Positions 40,997-49,749 of a DNA stretch of 64,000 bases are shown here, in pieces. Position numbers and translations under genes: made by a program. Within the stretch, counting starts at the first letter, position 1. Every line of letters starts with the position of its first letter. Origin of the DNA: Peribacillus deserti (lineage in GTDB: Bacteria; Bacillota; Bacilli; Bacillales; DSM-1321). The notes under the pieces were generated by a model. That model was not told the DNA's origin. It did no database searches and saw nothing but the letters and a program-made list of their open reading frames with translations. The stretch is taken from NCBI RefSeq assembly GCF_002863585.1, contig NZ_PGUY01000014.1, positions 1 to 64,000 on the forward strand, read 5' to 3'.

Positions 40997-41180
40997 GCAG
41001 CCCAAGCAGGGAAATAACAAGCAGCAATTGAATATGTAAATATAAAACTGCAATTGTGGCGGACCGGGGATTTTTAAGGCTCTTGTCTTTCAGGTACCTC
41101 AGACTTGATATGAGGATACAGGTAAGTGAGGCTGACGAAGAAATCCGACGGTCATCACAATTCAAAAAAGGGGTGCGAGT

Positions 41181-41450
41181 ATGAGTTCCTTTGACAAAAC
41201 AATGAAATTTAGCTTTCCTGAAGAGCCTTTTGAACGGGATGTGCAAGAGGTCTTATTCCAGGTGCACAATGCACTCCAGGATAAGGGATACAATCCAATT
41301 AACCAGATTGTAGGATACTTATTGTCTGGTGACCCTGCCTACATTCCGAGACATAATGATGCAAGGAGCATTATTCGTAAGCTCGAGCGGGATGAAATCA
41401 TTGAAGAATTAGTGAAATCATATCTTAAGCATCAGCGTGAGGGAAAATAG
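41181..41450 (+). CDS. ireB: IreB-family regulatory phosphoprotein (YrzL)
   Basis: An 89-residue protein of the IreB/UPF0297 family, recognised by the start [12 protein letters not shown] and [25 protein letters not shown]. In Enterococcus IreB is phosphorylated by the Ser/Thr kinase IreK and adjusts cephalosporin resistance. Thr residues near the N-terminus are conserved in the family. It forms an operon with ruvX and yrzB, the usual Firmicutes arrangement. SD GGGGTGCGAG lies before ATG 41181. Confidence 0.92.
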   Translation: MSSFDKTMKFSFPEEPFERDVQEVLFQVHNALQDKGYNPINQIVGYLLSGDPAYIPRHNDARSIIRKLERDEIIEELVKSYLKHQREGK

Positions 41451-41451
41451 T

Positions 41452-41874
41452 ATGAGGGTAATGGGTCTTGATGTTGGTTCAAAAACCGTAGGCGTTGCCA
41501 TTAGTGATGCCATGGGCTGGACCGCTCAAGGAATTGAAACAATTAAAATTGACGAGGATAGAAATATGTTTGGCTTCAAGAGAATTGGAGAACTTATTAA
41601 GGAATATGAAGTTTCAAAAATCGTAGTCGGACTGCCAAAAAATATGAATAATACCATCGGCCCAAGGGCTGAGGCGAGCAAGTCTTATGCGGAGACTCTT
41701 GAATCTAAGTTTAAACTTCCTGTAGAAATGTGGGACGAGCGGCTGACTACGATGGCTGCAGAACGTGTTCTCCTTGAGGCTGACCTTAGCCGGAGCAAGC
41801 GTAAGAAAATTATTGATAAAATGGCAGCTGTCATGATCCTGCAGGGGTATCTAGATAGACAAACTAATTTATAA
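41452..41874 (+). CDS. ruvX: Holliday junction resolvase-like RNase YqgF/RuvX (YrrK)
   Basis: A 140-residue RNase-H-fold protein. The acidic active-site residues are seen in [22 protein letters not shown] and [11 protein letters not shown]. The family processes 16S rRNA ends in some bacteria and was first proposed as a junction resolvase. The start ATG 41452 is two bases after the ireB stop and uses the GAGGGA at the end of that gene as its SD. Co-expressed with ireB and yrzB. Confidence 0.93.
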   Translation: MRVMGLDVGSKTVGVAISDAMGWTAQGIETIKIDEDRNMFGFKRIGELIKEYEVSKIVVGLPKNMNNTIGPRAEASKSYAETLESKFKLPVEMWDERLTTMAAERVLLEADLSRSKRKKIIDKMAAVMILQGYLDRQTNL

Positions 41875-41887
41875 GAGGTGTACTTAA

Positions 41888-42175
41888 ATGGAAAACGGTG
41901 AAAAGAATATTACAGTAGTAGACGAAAACGGCAACGAACAACTATGTGAAGTCTTATTTACATTTGAATCTGACGAAACTGGGAAGTCTTATGTATTGTA
42001 CTATCCAATCGGATCCGATCAAGATGAAGAGGATATCGAAATCCATGCTTCTTCTTTCGTGCCAAGCGCAGACAATGAGGATGGCGAACTTCAGCCGATC
42101 GAAACAGAAGAGGAATGGGAAATGGTTGAAGAGATGCTGAATACATTCCTAGCTGAAGAAGGAGACGAAGAATAA
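41888..42175 (+). CDS. yrzB: DUF1292 protein YrzB
   Basis: A 95-residue, strongly acidic protein of the DUF1292 family ([22 protein letters not shown] at the N-terminal side and a run of Glu near the end). It is the usual third gene after ireB and ruvX in Bacilli. The role is unknown. It is followed by a good terminator, so the three genes form one unit. Confidence 0.9.
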   Translation: MENGEKNITVVDENGNEQLCEVLFTFESDETGKSYVLYYPIGSDQDEEDIEIHASSFVPSADNEDGELQPIETEEEWEMVEEMLNTFLAEEGDEE

Positions 42176-42207
42176 GCCGTCTGTAAGAGTAATTTTCTGA
42201 TACACTG

Positions 42208-42236
42208 CCTGCCAATGTTATTGGCAGGTTTCTTTC
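42208..42236 (+). terminator. terminator of ireB-ruvX-yrzB
   Basis: An 8-bp stem CCTGCCAA/TTGGCAGG with a 5-base loop and TTTCTTTC. Confidence 0.85.
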
Positions 42237-42302
42237 ATATATGTTGCTGGATCCTTGCTTGAGCGAAAACCTCGCTGCTGTGTAAAACACAAGTCAGGCG
42301 GA

Positions 42303-42435
42303 ATCCCCATAAATGTTTTACCCCTCAGAAAAAATGATTGCCCCCATATATTTGGATTCCCCCATAAAGTTACAAAATCCCATCAACTAATTTTACCAGC
42401 CTCCCCAGGTTTAAGAAATAATGCCATAAAAATCA
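42303..42435. repeat. short-motif array C (core CCCCCATAAA, spacing about 20 bp)
   Basis: A C-rich/AT-rich array after the yrzB terminator. The cores CCCCATAAA, CCCCTCAGA, CCCCCATATA, CCCCCATAAA, CCCATCAA, CTCCCCAGG and GCCATAAA start near 42304, 42321, 42341, 42359, 42379, 42402 and 42423, so steps are about 17-23 bases. The core differs from arrays A and B but spacing and placement are alike. It lies before the mltG promoter, which has TATAAT at 42511. Confidence 0.6.
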
Positions 42436-42584
42436 GTCGTATAAACCCTAATTTTGTAGCATCCTGTAATTTATTTGGGTATTTTGTATGTCCCGATGCT
42501 GCTCTTGTAGTATAATGATTCGAGTGAAAGAAAAATGGCAAAAGGATTTGAACACTTCTTGATTGGTTTCTTGGAGGGGAAAAA

Positions 42585-43715
42585 ATGAGTGACAAAGATA
42601 CAAAAAAGCAATACATAAAAGAGCAGCTTCTAAAGAGGGAAAGCGAAGCGAAGACGGTACGCAAGATTGTTTTGATATCTGTAGCATCTATTCTTGTACT
42701 TTGTTTGGCTGGAGCCCTAGGCGGATACTTTTACATTCAATCAGCATTAAAGCCAGTTGACCCAGGTAACGAGAAAGTGACCAAGGTGACCATCCCAATT
42801 GGTTCAAGTGTGTCAGGTATATCGAATATCCTTGAAGATAAAGGAATCATAAAGGATGCACGTGTTTTCCGCTATTATACTAAATTTAAAAATGAATCGG
42901 GATTTCAGGCAGGCGAGTATGAATTTTCTCCATCCATGAAATTAAACGAGATTACAGCCAGTTTGAAAACTGGGAAAGTGATGCAGAGCGCGGCGCTGAA
43001 AATTACGATTCCAGAAGGTAAGCAGCTTGATCAGATAGCAGGTATACTTGCCGAGAAAGCAAAGCTTAAGAAGCAGGACGTTTGGAAGACCTTAAATGAT
43101 AAGGCCTTTATTAAAAAGATGCAGTCGCAATATCCACAACTGTTAAAGCAGGATATCTACGGCAAGAATATTAAATACCCTCTTGAAGGCTATTTGTTTC
43201 CTGCTACCTATTCTTATCATGAAAAACACCCTACTGTTGAAGATTTAATAACCCCCATGCTGGAAAAGCAGGATGAGATCCTTCTTCAATACAGGGATTC
43301 TATGGCTAAGAAGAAATTATCTCCTCATAAGCTGCTGACAATGGCTTCACTGATTGAGGAAGAGGCTACTGAAAAAACACATAGGGAATCTATTGCTTCC
43401 GTGTTTTACAATCGGTTAGAAACGGGCATGCCGCTGCAGACAGACCCAACGGTTTTATATGCTAAAGGAAGCCATCAGAAACGGGTTTTATACAAGGACT
43501 TAGAGGTGAAATCGCCATATAACACGTATCAGAATACTGGCCTGCCTCCGGGACCGATTGCCAATGCTGGTACGAGTTCGATTGAAGCAGCATTAAATCC
43601 ATCTGATACAAAGTATCTATATTTCCTGGCAGCCTCCGATGGAAAGGTCTATTTTTCTAAAAGCCTGGAAGAACACAATAAGCTGAAAGCGGAGCATATT
43701 ACAAATAAAAAATAG
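42585..43715 (+). CDS. mltG: endolytic peptidoglycan transglycosylase MltG (YrrL)
   Basis: A 376-residue membrane-anchored enzyme that cuts growing glycan strands and sets their length. One membrane segment (about 26-50) follows a charged cytoplasmic tail. A LysM-like subdomain comes next, and the YceG catalytic domain has the active Glu in ASLIEEEAT with NRLETGMPLQTDPTVLYA and the TGLPPGPIANAG segment. SD TTGGAGGGG before ATG 42585. A TATAAT at 42511 is the probable -10. The gene is followed by its own terminator. Confidence 0.94.
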   Translation: MSDKDTKKQYIKEQLLKRESEAKTVRKIVLISVASILVLCLAGALGGYFYIQSALKPVDPGNEKVTKVTIPIGSSVSGISNILEDKGIIKDARVFRYYTKFKNESGFQAGEYEFSPSMKLNEITASLKTGKVMQSAALKITIPEGKQLDQIAGILAEKAKLKKQDVWKTLNDKAFIKKMQSQYPQLLKQDIYGKNIKYPLEGYLFPATYSYHEKHPTVEDLITPMLEKQDEILLQYRDSMAKKKLSPHKLLTMASLIEEEATEKTHRESIASVFYNRLETGMPLQTDPTVLYAKGSHQKRVLYKDLEVKSPYNTYQNTGLPPGPIANAGTSSIEAALNPSDTKYLYFLAASDGKVYFSKSLEEHNKLKAEHITNKK

Positions 43716-43728
43716 AAACATAAGAGCA

Positions 43729-43763
43729 ATGGGGAAGGTATCATTCACTTTCCCCATTCTTTT
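43729..43763 (+). terminator. terminator of mltG
   Basis: A 9-bp stem AATGGGGAA/TTCCCCATT with a 12-base loop and a CTTTTAT tail. Confidence 0.88.
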
Positions 43764-43865
43764 ATGTTAAAATATTCGAAGTGAAAATGTACAGAGTATA
43801 TTGCATACCTGCTATTGTCACAAAAAGTTATTTTGAAACCGAAGTTTGGTTTGGGAGGAAATGTA

Positions 43866-44525
43866 ATGAATGATAAGGTTGAAGAATATCTTCAGTCCTT
43901 AATACCCAATACTTCAGATTTATTTGCCGGGATGGAACAGTTTGCGGCTGAACATAATGTCCCGATCATGGATAAGCTTGGAATGGAAGCTTTACTTCAA
44001 TTCTTAAGGCTGCACCAGCCTTCAAGGATTCTCGAAGTAGGGGCGGCGATTGGATATTCTGCATTAAGGATGGCTGACGCTTTGCCGGGTGCTACAATTG
44101 TTACACTTGAGCGTGACGAGGAAAGAGCAGCTCGGGCACGTGAATATATAGAGGCAGCAGGGAAGCAGGATACCATACGATTGGTTGAGGGTGATGCTCT
44201 GCTGAGTTTTAAGGAAGTGGAAAGCTGCGGTCCGTTTGATGCTATTTTTATCGATGCGGCGAAAGGGCAGTACCGAAAGTTCTTTGAAATCTATGAACCG
44301 CTGCTGAACCAAAATGGCATCATCATCACTGATAATGTCCTGTTTAGAGGCTTGGTAGCCGTTGATGAATCAGAAATAGAGCAAAGAAGGATAAAAAGCC
44401 TGGTCAGAAAGATCAAGGATTTTAATGATTGGCTCATGTCTAATCCATCTTACAACACCGTGATTCTTCCTATCGGTGATGGAGTGGCTATCAGCAAGCA
44501 GGCCGGCCGCGCTTATAACGGATAA
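43866..44525 (+). CDS. trmR: tRNA 5-hydroxyuridine methyltransferase TrmR (YrrM)
   Basis: A 219-residue class I O-methyltransferase. The SAM-binding motif is ILEVGAAIGYSALRMA, followed by an acidic TLERDEERA and the metal-binding IFIDAAKGQY and ITDNVLFRGLV segments typical of the COMT-like family. In B. subtilis YrrM methylates ho5U34 to mo5U34 in tRNA. ATG 43866 has SD TTGGGAGG. In B. subtilis two U32 peptidase genes (yrrN, yrrO), needed for the preceding hydroxylation, follow it. Here they are absent. Confidence 0.88.
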   Translation: MNDKVEEYLQSLIPNTSDLFAGMEQFAAEHNVPIMDKLGMEALLQFLRLHQPSRILEVGAAIGYSALRMADALPGATIVTLERDEERAARAREYIEAAGKQDTIRLVEGDALLSFKEVESCGPFDAIFIDAAKGQYRKFFEIYEPLLNQNGIIITDNVLFRGLVAVDESEIEQRRIKSLVRKIKDFNDWLMSNPSYNTVILPIGDGVAISKQAGRAYNG

Positions 44526-44691
44526 ATAGAGTCCAGTTCCCGCGAAGGAAACTAGTAGGAGAGCACTACAGCGAAAGGGTATAAACAGTAAAAATTTGGG
44601 TACCATAGCAAAAAAGATAAGCTTTGATATCCAAAACCTGTTTCCTCCCTATTATGCCTTTAGCGCATATGAAGAGAAAAGGAGAAATGAA

Positions 44692-45327
44692 ATGAGTAAA
44701 AAACCGGTAGTAATTGGTGTTGCAGGAGGATCAGGCTCTGGAAAGACCAGTGTAACGAAATCAATTTATAAGAGTTTTCAGGGGCATTCCATTCTCATGC
44801 TTGAACAGGACTACTATTATAAAGACCAAAGCGAGCTTCCTTATGAGGAACGTTTACAGACCAACTACGATCATCCGCTTGCATTTGATAACGATCTGCT
44901 AATCGAGCATATTCTTAAACTGTTGAAATATGAACCGATTGAAAAACCGGTATATGACTATTCGATTCATACACGTTCAAAGGAAACCATTGATGTTGAG
45001 CCTCAGGATGTCATCATATTAGAAGGAATTCTGGTTTTGGAGGATGAAAGATTACGGAACTTGATGGATATGAAGCTGTTTGTCGACACAGATGCAGATA
45101 TCCGGATTCTCCGCAGAATGGTTCGTGACATCAATGAACGGGGACGGACGATTGAATCAGTCATCGATCAATATTTAAGCGTGGTAAGGCCAATGCATAA
45201 CCAGTTTATTGAACCGACGAAGCGGTATGCTGATATCATTATCCCTGAGGGCGGGCAGAACCATGTCGCCATCGACTTAATGGTAACAAAAATTAAAACA
45301 ATCCTTGAAGAAAAGTCATTTTTATAA
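44692..45327 (+). CDS. udk: uridine kinase
   Basis: A 211-residue P-loop kinase that phosphorylates uridine and cytidine. Walker A is [16 protein letters not shown], the Lid/nucleoside site is [25 protein letters not shown], and [13 protein letters not shown] is typical of the family. The length is identical to B. subtilis Udk. SD AAAAGGAGAA. It is 166 bases from trmR without a clear terminator between. Confidence 0.95.
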   Translation: MSKKPVVIGVAGGSGSGKTSVTKSIYKSFQGHSILMLEQDYYYKDQSELPYEERLQTNYDHPLAFDNDLLIEHILKLLKYEPIEKPVYDYSIHTRSKETIDVEPQDVIILEGILVLEDERLRNLMDMKLFVDTDADIRILRRMVRDINERGRTIESVIDQYLSVVRPMHNQFIEPTKRYADIIIPEGGQNHVAIDLMVTKIKTILEEKSFL

Positions 45328-45458
45328 TACTATTGCATAAATAAAGATTAAGTCCCTGGATGAAAGCCTTTTCTGGATAGAAGTTTTCTGAGAAGTTTTT
45401 TTCAAAAAAGGTGGACAAATCCTAAAAAAGGAAATAATCTTACAAATGAGAGACAAAG

Positions 45459-45500
45459 GCGCGTCCTTTCCAGAGGACGCGCAGGTTGTGTTTTTTATGA
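45459..45500 (+). terminator. strong GC hairpin between udk and greA
   Basis: A perfect 9-bp stem GCGCGTCCT/AGGACGCGC with a 6-base loop. The T-run (GTTTTTTAT) comes eight bases after the stem, so it may be a poor terminator or an mRNA-processing or stabilising element in the greA leader. Confidence 0.6.
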
Positions 45501-45577
45501 AGGATTTCTTCATACATACGTTGAAACTCACCAATAGGTTTCGGGGAATGGTGAAAGACTAGAAGGAGTGAAGGATT

Positions 45578-46054
45578 TTGGCTATAGAAAAAGTTTTTCC
45601 AATGACAAAGCAAGGAAAAGAAAAGCTTGAGCAAGAGCTTGAATATTTAAAGAGTGTTAAAAGAAAAGAAGTAGTTGAGCGTATAAAAATCGCTAGAAGC
45701 TTCGGTGACTTATCTGAGAACTCTGAGTACGATTCTGCCAAAGAAGAGCAGGCATTTGTGGAAGGACGAATTACAACTTTAGAGAATATGGTCCGCAATG
45801 CGAAAATCATTCAAGAAGATGAAATGAATTCAGATACTGTGTCTCTTGGAAAGTCCGTTACTTTTGTAGAATTGCCTGATGGAGAAGAAGAGACTTATAC
45901 AATTGTAGGAAGTGCAGAAGCAGACCCGTTCGAAGGTGAAATTTCGAATGATTCACCAATTGCCCGGAGCCTGATCGGCAAAAAGGTTGGCGAAGAAGTA
46001 ACGGTTCAAACACCTGGCGGAGATATGTTCGTCCGAATTGTAACAATTAAATAA
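45578..46054 (+). CDS. greA: transcription elongation factor GreA
   Basis: A 158-residue secondary-channel factor that makes stalled RNA polymerase cut back its transcript. The N-terminal coiled coil holds the acidic tip in [17 protein letters not shown]. The C-terminal FKBP-like domain ends with [12 protein letters not shown]. Start is TTG 45578 behind AGAAGGAGTG. The hairpin at 45459 lies in its leader, and the terminator after it reaches into the pbpI ribosome site. Confidence 0.96.
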   Translation: MAIEKVFPMTKQGKEKLEQELEYLKSVKRKEVVERIKIARSFGDLSENSEYDSAKEEQAFVEGRITTLENMVRNAKIIQEDEMNSDTVSLGKSVTFVELPDGEEETYTIVGSAEADPFEGEISNDSPIARSLIGKKVGEEVTVQTPGGDMFVRIVTIK

Positions 46055-46075
46055 AACACTTTATGTGTTTAAATA

Positions 46076-46112
46076 AAAACACCTCGTCAACACTGTGGAT
46101 GAGGTGTTTTTA
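46076..46112 (+). terminator. terminator of greA overlapping the pbpI ribosome site
   Basis: AAAACACCTC(GTC) pairs with GA(T)GAGGTGTTTT and is followed by a T-run. The right arm contains GAGGTG (46101-46106), which is also the SD of pbpI at ATG 46115. Confidence 0.85.
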
Positions 46113-46114
46113 TT

Positions 46115-47866
46115 ATGCCAGTTAAAAGAATCAAGATCATAGGAGGACTTCTTATGATTTTATTATTCGCCTTACTCGGCAGGCTGGTCCAGATCCAGCT
46201 TGTAAGTACTGAGTCGTTTACGGATCATCATATAAACTTAATTCAATCCAGCGTGAATCAGAGAACACAGGTATTATCTGTGGACAGCGGAAGAGGAAAG
46301 TTCTTTGATCGAAATGGGGAGCCGCTTGGGCATGAAGAAGTACCGGCGCTTGTTTTATTCCCATTCCTAAAAGGAATGCCCTGGCCCTCAAAAACGGTTG
46401 CAGAGGCAGCGGGGATAAGCGAAAGAGATCTCCTTTCGGCGGTAGAAAAGGCAGAAAAGCCATTCACATATGGAGGGAAGACACCTCTGTATCTTACTGA
46501 GGCCCAAATGGATGAAATCAACTCCTTAAAGATTCCTGGAGTGTTTGCCATCAGCCAAAGTGTGGCAAAAAAGATGCCCGCAGAACAGCTTATTGGAACG
46601 TTAACAAAATGGGAGAATCGAAAGAAACAGCTTTATCCCGATCAGAAGTTATCTCCTGAAGCACAGGTGGGGAATACAGGGCTTCAGGCATCCTTTGATG
46701 AGTTTCTTTTATCCGAGGGCGAGTCCAAACTTGTATATCATGTCGATGGAATGGGAGGTCCTTTATTCGGGATAGATGTAAAATATGTAGAGCCTGCCAA
46801 TCCATTATACCCTGTCCGTGTTGTGACTACTCTGGATGCAGGCCTGCAGGCGGCTGCAGAACAACTGGCTGATAAATACCAAATCCAGAACGGAGGCCTC
46901 ATTCTATTGGATATTGCGACGAGTGAAATTCGGGCACTTGTTTCAAGGCCGTCTATCGATAAGAAAAACCCAAACGTCGGTTCGGAGAATAAAATGTTTT
47001 CACAGGCCAAGATTGGATCGGTATTTAAAACGGTAGTCGCAGCGGCTGCGATCGATTATCAGCTGATAAAGCCAGGCAGGTTGTTTGACTGCAACTTGAC
47101 CATCAATGGTACACCCGATGTAAAACGAAAGCTGGGGACACTAGATTTTGAAGAAAGTTTTGCCCAGAGCTGTAACCGGACATTCGGGGATCTGGCCATC
47201 CAACTAGCTGGAATTAACCCTGATATTCTCGATAACTATGCACGAAAGTTACATATTACAGGTCAATCCGGATGGCAGGGACAGATCTTTCATACGGAGC
47301 TCAAACAACTATTTAAGGAAGAATCGGGAAAAGTCTGGGAGAATGGTACTGATAAAAAAGACAAAAGGCTGGCAGCTCATACCGGAATAGGTCAGCAGGA
47401 TGTCCAGGTAACGCCTCTCGCAGCTGCCAATATGATGGCGACGATAGCAAGAGGAGGTGAATCCATGATGGTGAAGGCAGTAAATAAGATTACATTCAAG
47501 AATGGCTCAACCGTTGTGGATTTTCCGGAACAAACACTAGAGTCCGAATCTATATCGCCCTATACAGCGATGAAACTTCAAACCATGCTTAGGAGGGTTG
47601 TGACGGACGAAAAGGGTACAGGAAGGTTCCTGCAGGGAATGCCATATGAGGCTGCAGGAAAGTCTGGAACAGCACAGACAGGAAAAATGAGGGATGGGAA
47701 GGAATTATATAATAAGTGGTTTGCAGGTTATTTTCCTTATAAAAATCCGAAATATGCACTAGTGGCTGTAAATTTGGAAGTGCCTGAAGAAAGCGGGGGG
47801 ATCAATCCACTGTTTCAGGAAATGGTGAGGGAGGCCTACCGTCTTGACCAAAATAAAAATGACTAA
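46115..47866 (+). CDS. pbpI: class B penicillin-binding protein PbpI (YrrR)
   Basis: A 583-residue membrane-anchored transpeptidase. After an N-terminal membrane segment (about 8-28) there is the class B dimerisation domain, then the transpeptidase domain with the active serine in SVFK (Ser302), the second motif SCN (352-354) and KSGT near residue 517. All catalytic residues are in place, so it should bind beta-lactams. In B. subtilis PbpI is made in sporulating cells and helps septal wall synthesis. The ribosome site is inside the greA terminator. Confidence 0.92.
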   Translation: MPVKRIKIIGGLLMILLFALLGRLVQIQLVSTESFTDHHINLIQSSVNQRTQVLSVDSGRGKFFDRNGEPLGHEEVPALVLFPFLKGMPWPSKTVAEAAGISERDLLSAVEKAEKPFTYGGKTPLYLTEAQMDEINSLKIPGVFAISQSVAKKMPAEQLIGTLTKWENRKKQLYPDQKLSPEAQVGNTGLQASFDEFLLSEGESKLVYHVDGMGGPLFGIDVKYVEPANPLYPVRVVTTLDAGLQAAAEQLADKYQIQNGGLILLDIATSEIRALVSRPSIDKKNPNVGSENKMFSQAKIGSVFKTVVAAAAIDYQLIKPGRLFDCNLTINGTPDVKRKLGTLDFEESFAQSCNRTFGDLAIQLAGINPDILDNYARKLHITGQSGWQGQIFHTELKQLFKEESGKVWENGTDKKDKRLAAHTGIGQQDVQVTPLAAANMMATIARGGESMMVKAVNKITFKNGSTVVDFPEQTLESESISPYTAMKLQTMLRRVVTDEKGTGRFLQGMPYEAAGKSGTAQTGKMRDGKELYNKWFAGYFPYKNPKYALVAVNLEVPEESGGINPLFQEMVREAYRLDQNKND

Positions 47867-47994
47867 TTCACCATGGAAAGAAGGGCCAAAGGCTGGCAGA
47901 ATAAAATGGAAGGACATTATTCTTCAGTTGAAGGGCGCCGGCATGTTACTATATAAACAATGAAATGTCCGCATAAGTATGGTGGGGGGATTAG

Positions 47995-48645
47995 ATGGAT
48001 AGAGACCTAAACAAAACTACTACGCGTATTGATAAAACTAAACAAAGAAAAGCGAACCGCATTTATAACATTTTAATTGTTATCGTATCCGTGCTTATCC
48101 TCTCTGTTGCTGCTTTTATTTTTCTTGGCGGCGGGAGCAATCAAGCTTCTAAGGAGACAAAGAGCGAAACTCCCAAAACGGAGGCAGCATCGAAGGATGA
48201 CAATAGGAAAGAGAAAGAGAAAGCGGCCAAAAAAAATGAAGAAGAAAAAGTAGATCTAAGCAGCCGCGATCTTGAGAGTGCCAAGGAAAGCGACCCGGAC
48301 AAGGTGACCGAGGTGTCAGATAATGATGCTAATGTGAAGAGAGCCTATACAAACGAATCCTGGAAGCCGGTCGGTACAACCCAGCAGGGAGAACATACAG
48401 CATCATACGATCAAGGTTCTGTTGATTGGAAGGAAATGGAGAAAGCTCTTGCTTATGGGTCAAAGATTGATCCGGCTAACTTAACTGTATGGTGGATCGA
48501 AAATAACGGTACTCCTAACAGTGCTGTGGGAACAGTATCAGCCAAGGATAATGATCAGGCATACCGGGTCCATATTGAATGGGTAGATGGACAGGGATGG
48601 AAACCGGTGAAAGTCCAGGAATTAAAAGTAAATGATAAAAAATGA
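47995..48645 (+). CDS. yrrS: DUF1510 membrane protein YrrS
   Basis: A 216-residue protein: a basic cytoplasmic N-terminus, one membrane segment (about 24-46), a Lys/Glu/Ser-rich extracellular linker (about 47-100) and a folded DUF1510 domain with Trp-rich pairs (WKPVG, VWWIENNG, WVDGQGWKPV). In B. subtilis it is co-expressed with the pbpI gene yrrR in sporulation and may partner it. SD GGTGGGGGGA before ATG 47995. A strong bidirectional terminator follows. Confidence 0.88.
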   Translation: MDRDLNKTTTRIDKTKQRKANRIYNILIVIVSVLILSVAAFIFLGGGSNQASKETKSETPKTEAASKDDNRKEKEKAAKKNEEEKVDLSSRDLESAKESDPDKVTEVSDNDANVKRAYTNESWKPVGTTQQGEHTASYDQGSVDWKEMEKALAYGSKIDPANLTVWWIENNGTPNSAVGTVSAKDNDQAYRVHIEWVDGQGWKPVKVQELKVNDKK

Positions 48646-48655
48646 TATCTGCATA

Positions 48656-48704
48656 AAAAAGGGAAACAGCCGGCTCCTCGAGCAAATGCTGTTTCCCTTT
48701 TTTC
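48656..48704. terminator. bidirectional terminator yrrS/yrzA
   Basis: A 13-bp stem AAAGGGAAACAGC/GCTGTTTCCCTTT flanked by A- and T-runs, between converging genes. Confidence 0.92.
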
Positions 48705-48746
48705 CTAAGGCTCTTTTCTAAAAAATTATTATACAGGTAATAAAGC

Positions 48747-48953
48747 TTATTTCTTCGCTTTAAAATGAACGACGGCACTATAGAACCTCCTGCCTTCTTC
48801 AGAAACGTGCATTTGATGTGAAACGGAAGACACCTCAAGAAGAATGGATTTATTAATTTCTATTTGGGCTTGTATTTTTTGTTCAAGGTCCTTGATATTC
48901 TCCGCTTCAAAAAATTCAATCTTGTCTTCAATTAAGTCTAAGTGAAAGTTCAA
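48747..48953 (-). CDS. yrzA: DUF2536 small protein YrzA
   Basis: A 68-residue protein of the YrzA family (NFHLDLIEDKIEFFEAENI at the start, SAVVHFKAKK at the end). I place the start at TTG 48953, because an AGGAGGA ribosome site lies seven bases before it and the length then matches B. subtilis YrzA. The upstream ATG at 48974 has the ribosome site touching it with no spacing. The function is unknown. It faces yrrS and is divergent from yrrT. Confidence 0.85.
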   Translation of the reverse strand: MNFHLDLIEDKIEFFEAENIKDLEQKIQAQIEINKSILLEVSSVSHQMHVSEEGRRFYSAVVHFKAKK

Positions 48954-49094
48954 AGTTGTATCCTCCTCATTCATCCCTTGCTTATAATTTTACCAGAAAG
49001 AATAAATTACTTGCTATATTTCTAGAACTGTTTCATAGTTATATCATACTATGCTCATAGGAATAATTAATATTTGGAAAAGGTGGATTATTTC

Positions 49095-49733
49095 GTGGGC
49101 AGAGAGTTTATAGATTTATTCAATGAATGGTCTGAAACGTATGATGATACTGTAGTTGGCCATGATATAGAATATCGTGAAGTATTCAGAAACTACAACG
49201 AGATACTTAATATAACGGCTTCCAAAGCCCAGGGGTATGTGGTGGAGTTTGGTGTTGGTACAGGGAATCTTACTGAAAAATTGCTGCAGTCCGGGTGCCG
49301 GGTTACAGGTATAGAACCGTCTCCATCCATGAGGGAGATAGCAGAGGTAAAGCTTGGAGGTAGAGCTGAAGTTAAGGATGGGGACTTCCTTGAGTTCGAA
49401 GTTCTTGGGCAGGTTGACTCCTTTGTGAGTACTTATGCGTTTCATCATCTGACGGATGAGGAAAAAGAAAGGGCTATTAAACTTTATGCCAGCTTTTTAG
49501 AAAAAGGTGGAAAAATAATTTTTGCAGATACGATCTATGAATCCGTCGAGGCCTATGAAAAAGCAATAGCCGATGCAGAACACGCGGGATACGTGAAATT
49601 GGCGACTGATTTGCGCAGGGAATACTATACAACGATTCCTTTTCTAGAAAAAGCTTTAACTTCTAATGGTTTTTTAGTAACCTTTGAGAAGTGCAATGGA
49701 TTTGTATGGATCCTGGAGGCAATTAAACAGTAA
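49095..49733 (+). CDS. yrrT: SAM-dependent methyltransferase YrrT
   Basis: A 212-residue class I methyltransferase: motif [17 protein letters not shown], then [14 protein letters not shown] and the family's [11 protein letters not shown] segment. In B. subtilis YrrT starts the yrrT-mtnN-mccA-mccB-yrhC operon that recycles methionine sulfur to cysteine. Its own substrate is not proven, and it would yield S-adenosylhomocysteine for MtnN. GTG 49095 is preceded by AAAGGTGG. The operon is controlled by CymR in B. subtilis. Confidence 0.9.
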   Translation: MGREFIDLFNEWSETYDDTVVGHDIEYREVFRNYNEILNITASKAQGYVVEFGVGTGNLTEKLLQSGCRVTGIEPSPSMREIAEVKLGGRAEVKDGDFLEFEVLGQVDSFVSTYAFHHLTDEEKERAIKLYASFLEKGGKIIFADTIYESVEAYEKAIADAEHAGYVKLATDLRREYYTTIPFLEKALTSNGFLVTFEKCNGFVWILEAIKQ

Positions 49734-49749
49734 AGAAAGAGGTTGTACT

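Noticed and set aside
40986-41246. 86-codon minus-strand frame between alaS and ireB
   Set aside because: It overlaps the start of ireB in antisense, has no ribosome site and no family features.
49011-49070. CymR box before yrrT
   Set aside because: A TTGCTA-17-CATAGT promoter and an AT-rich segment exist, but I cannot assign a CymR site from memory of its consensus with confidence.
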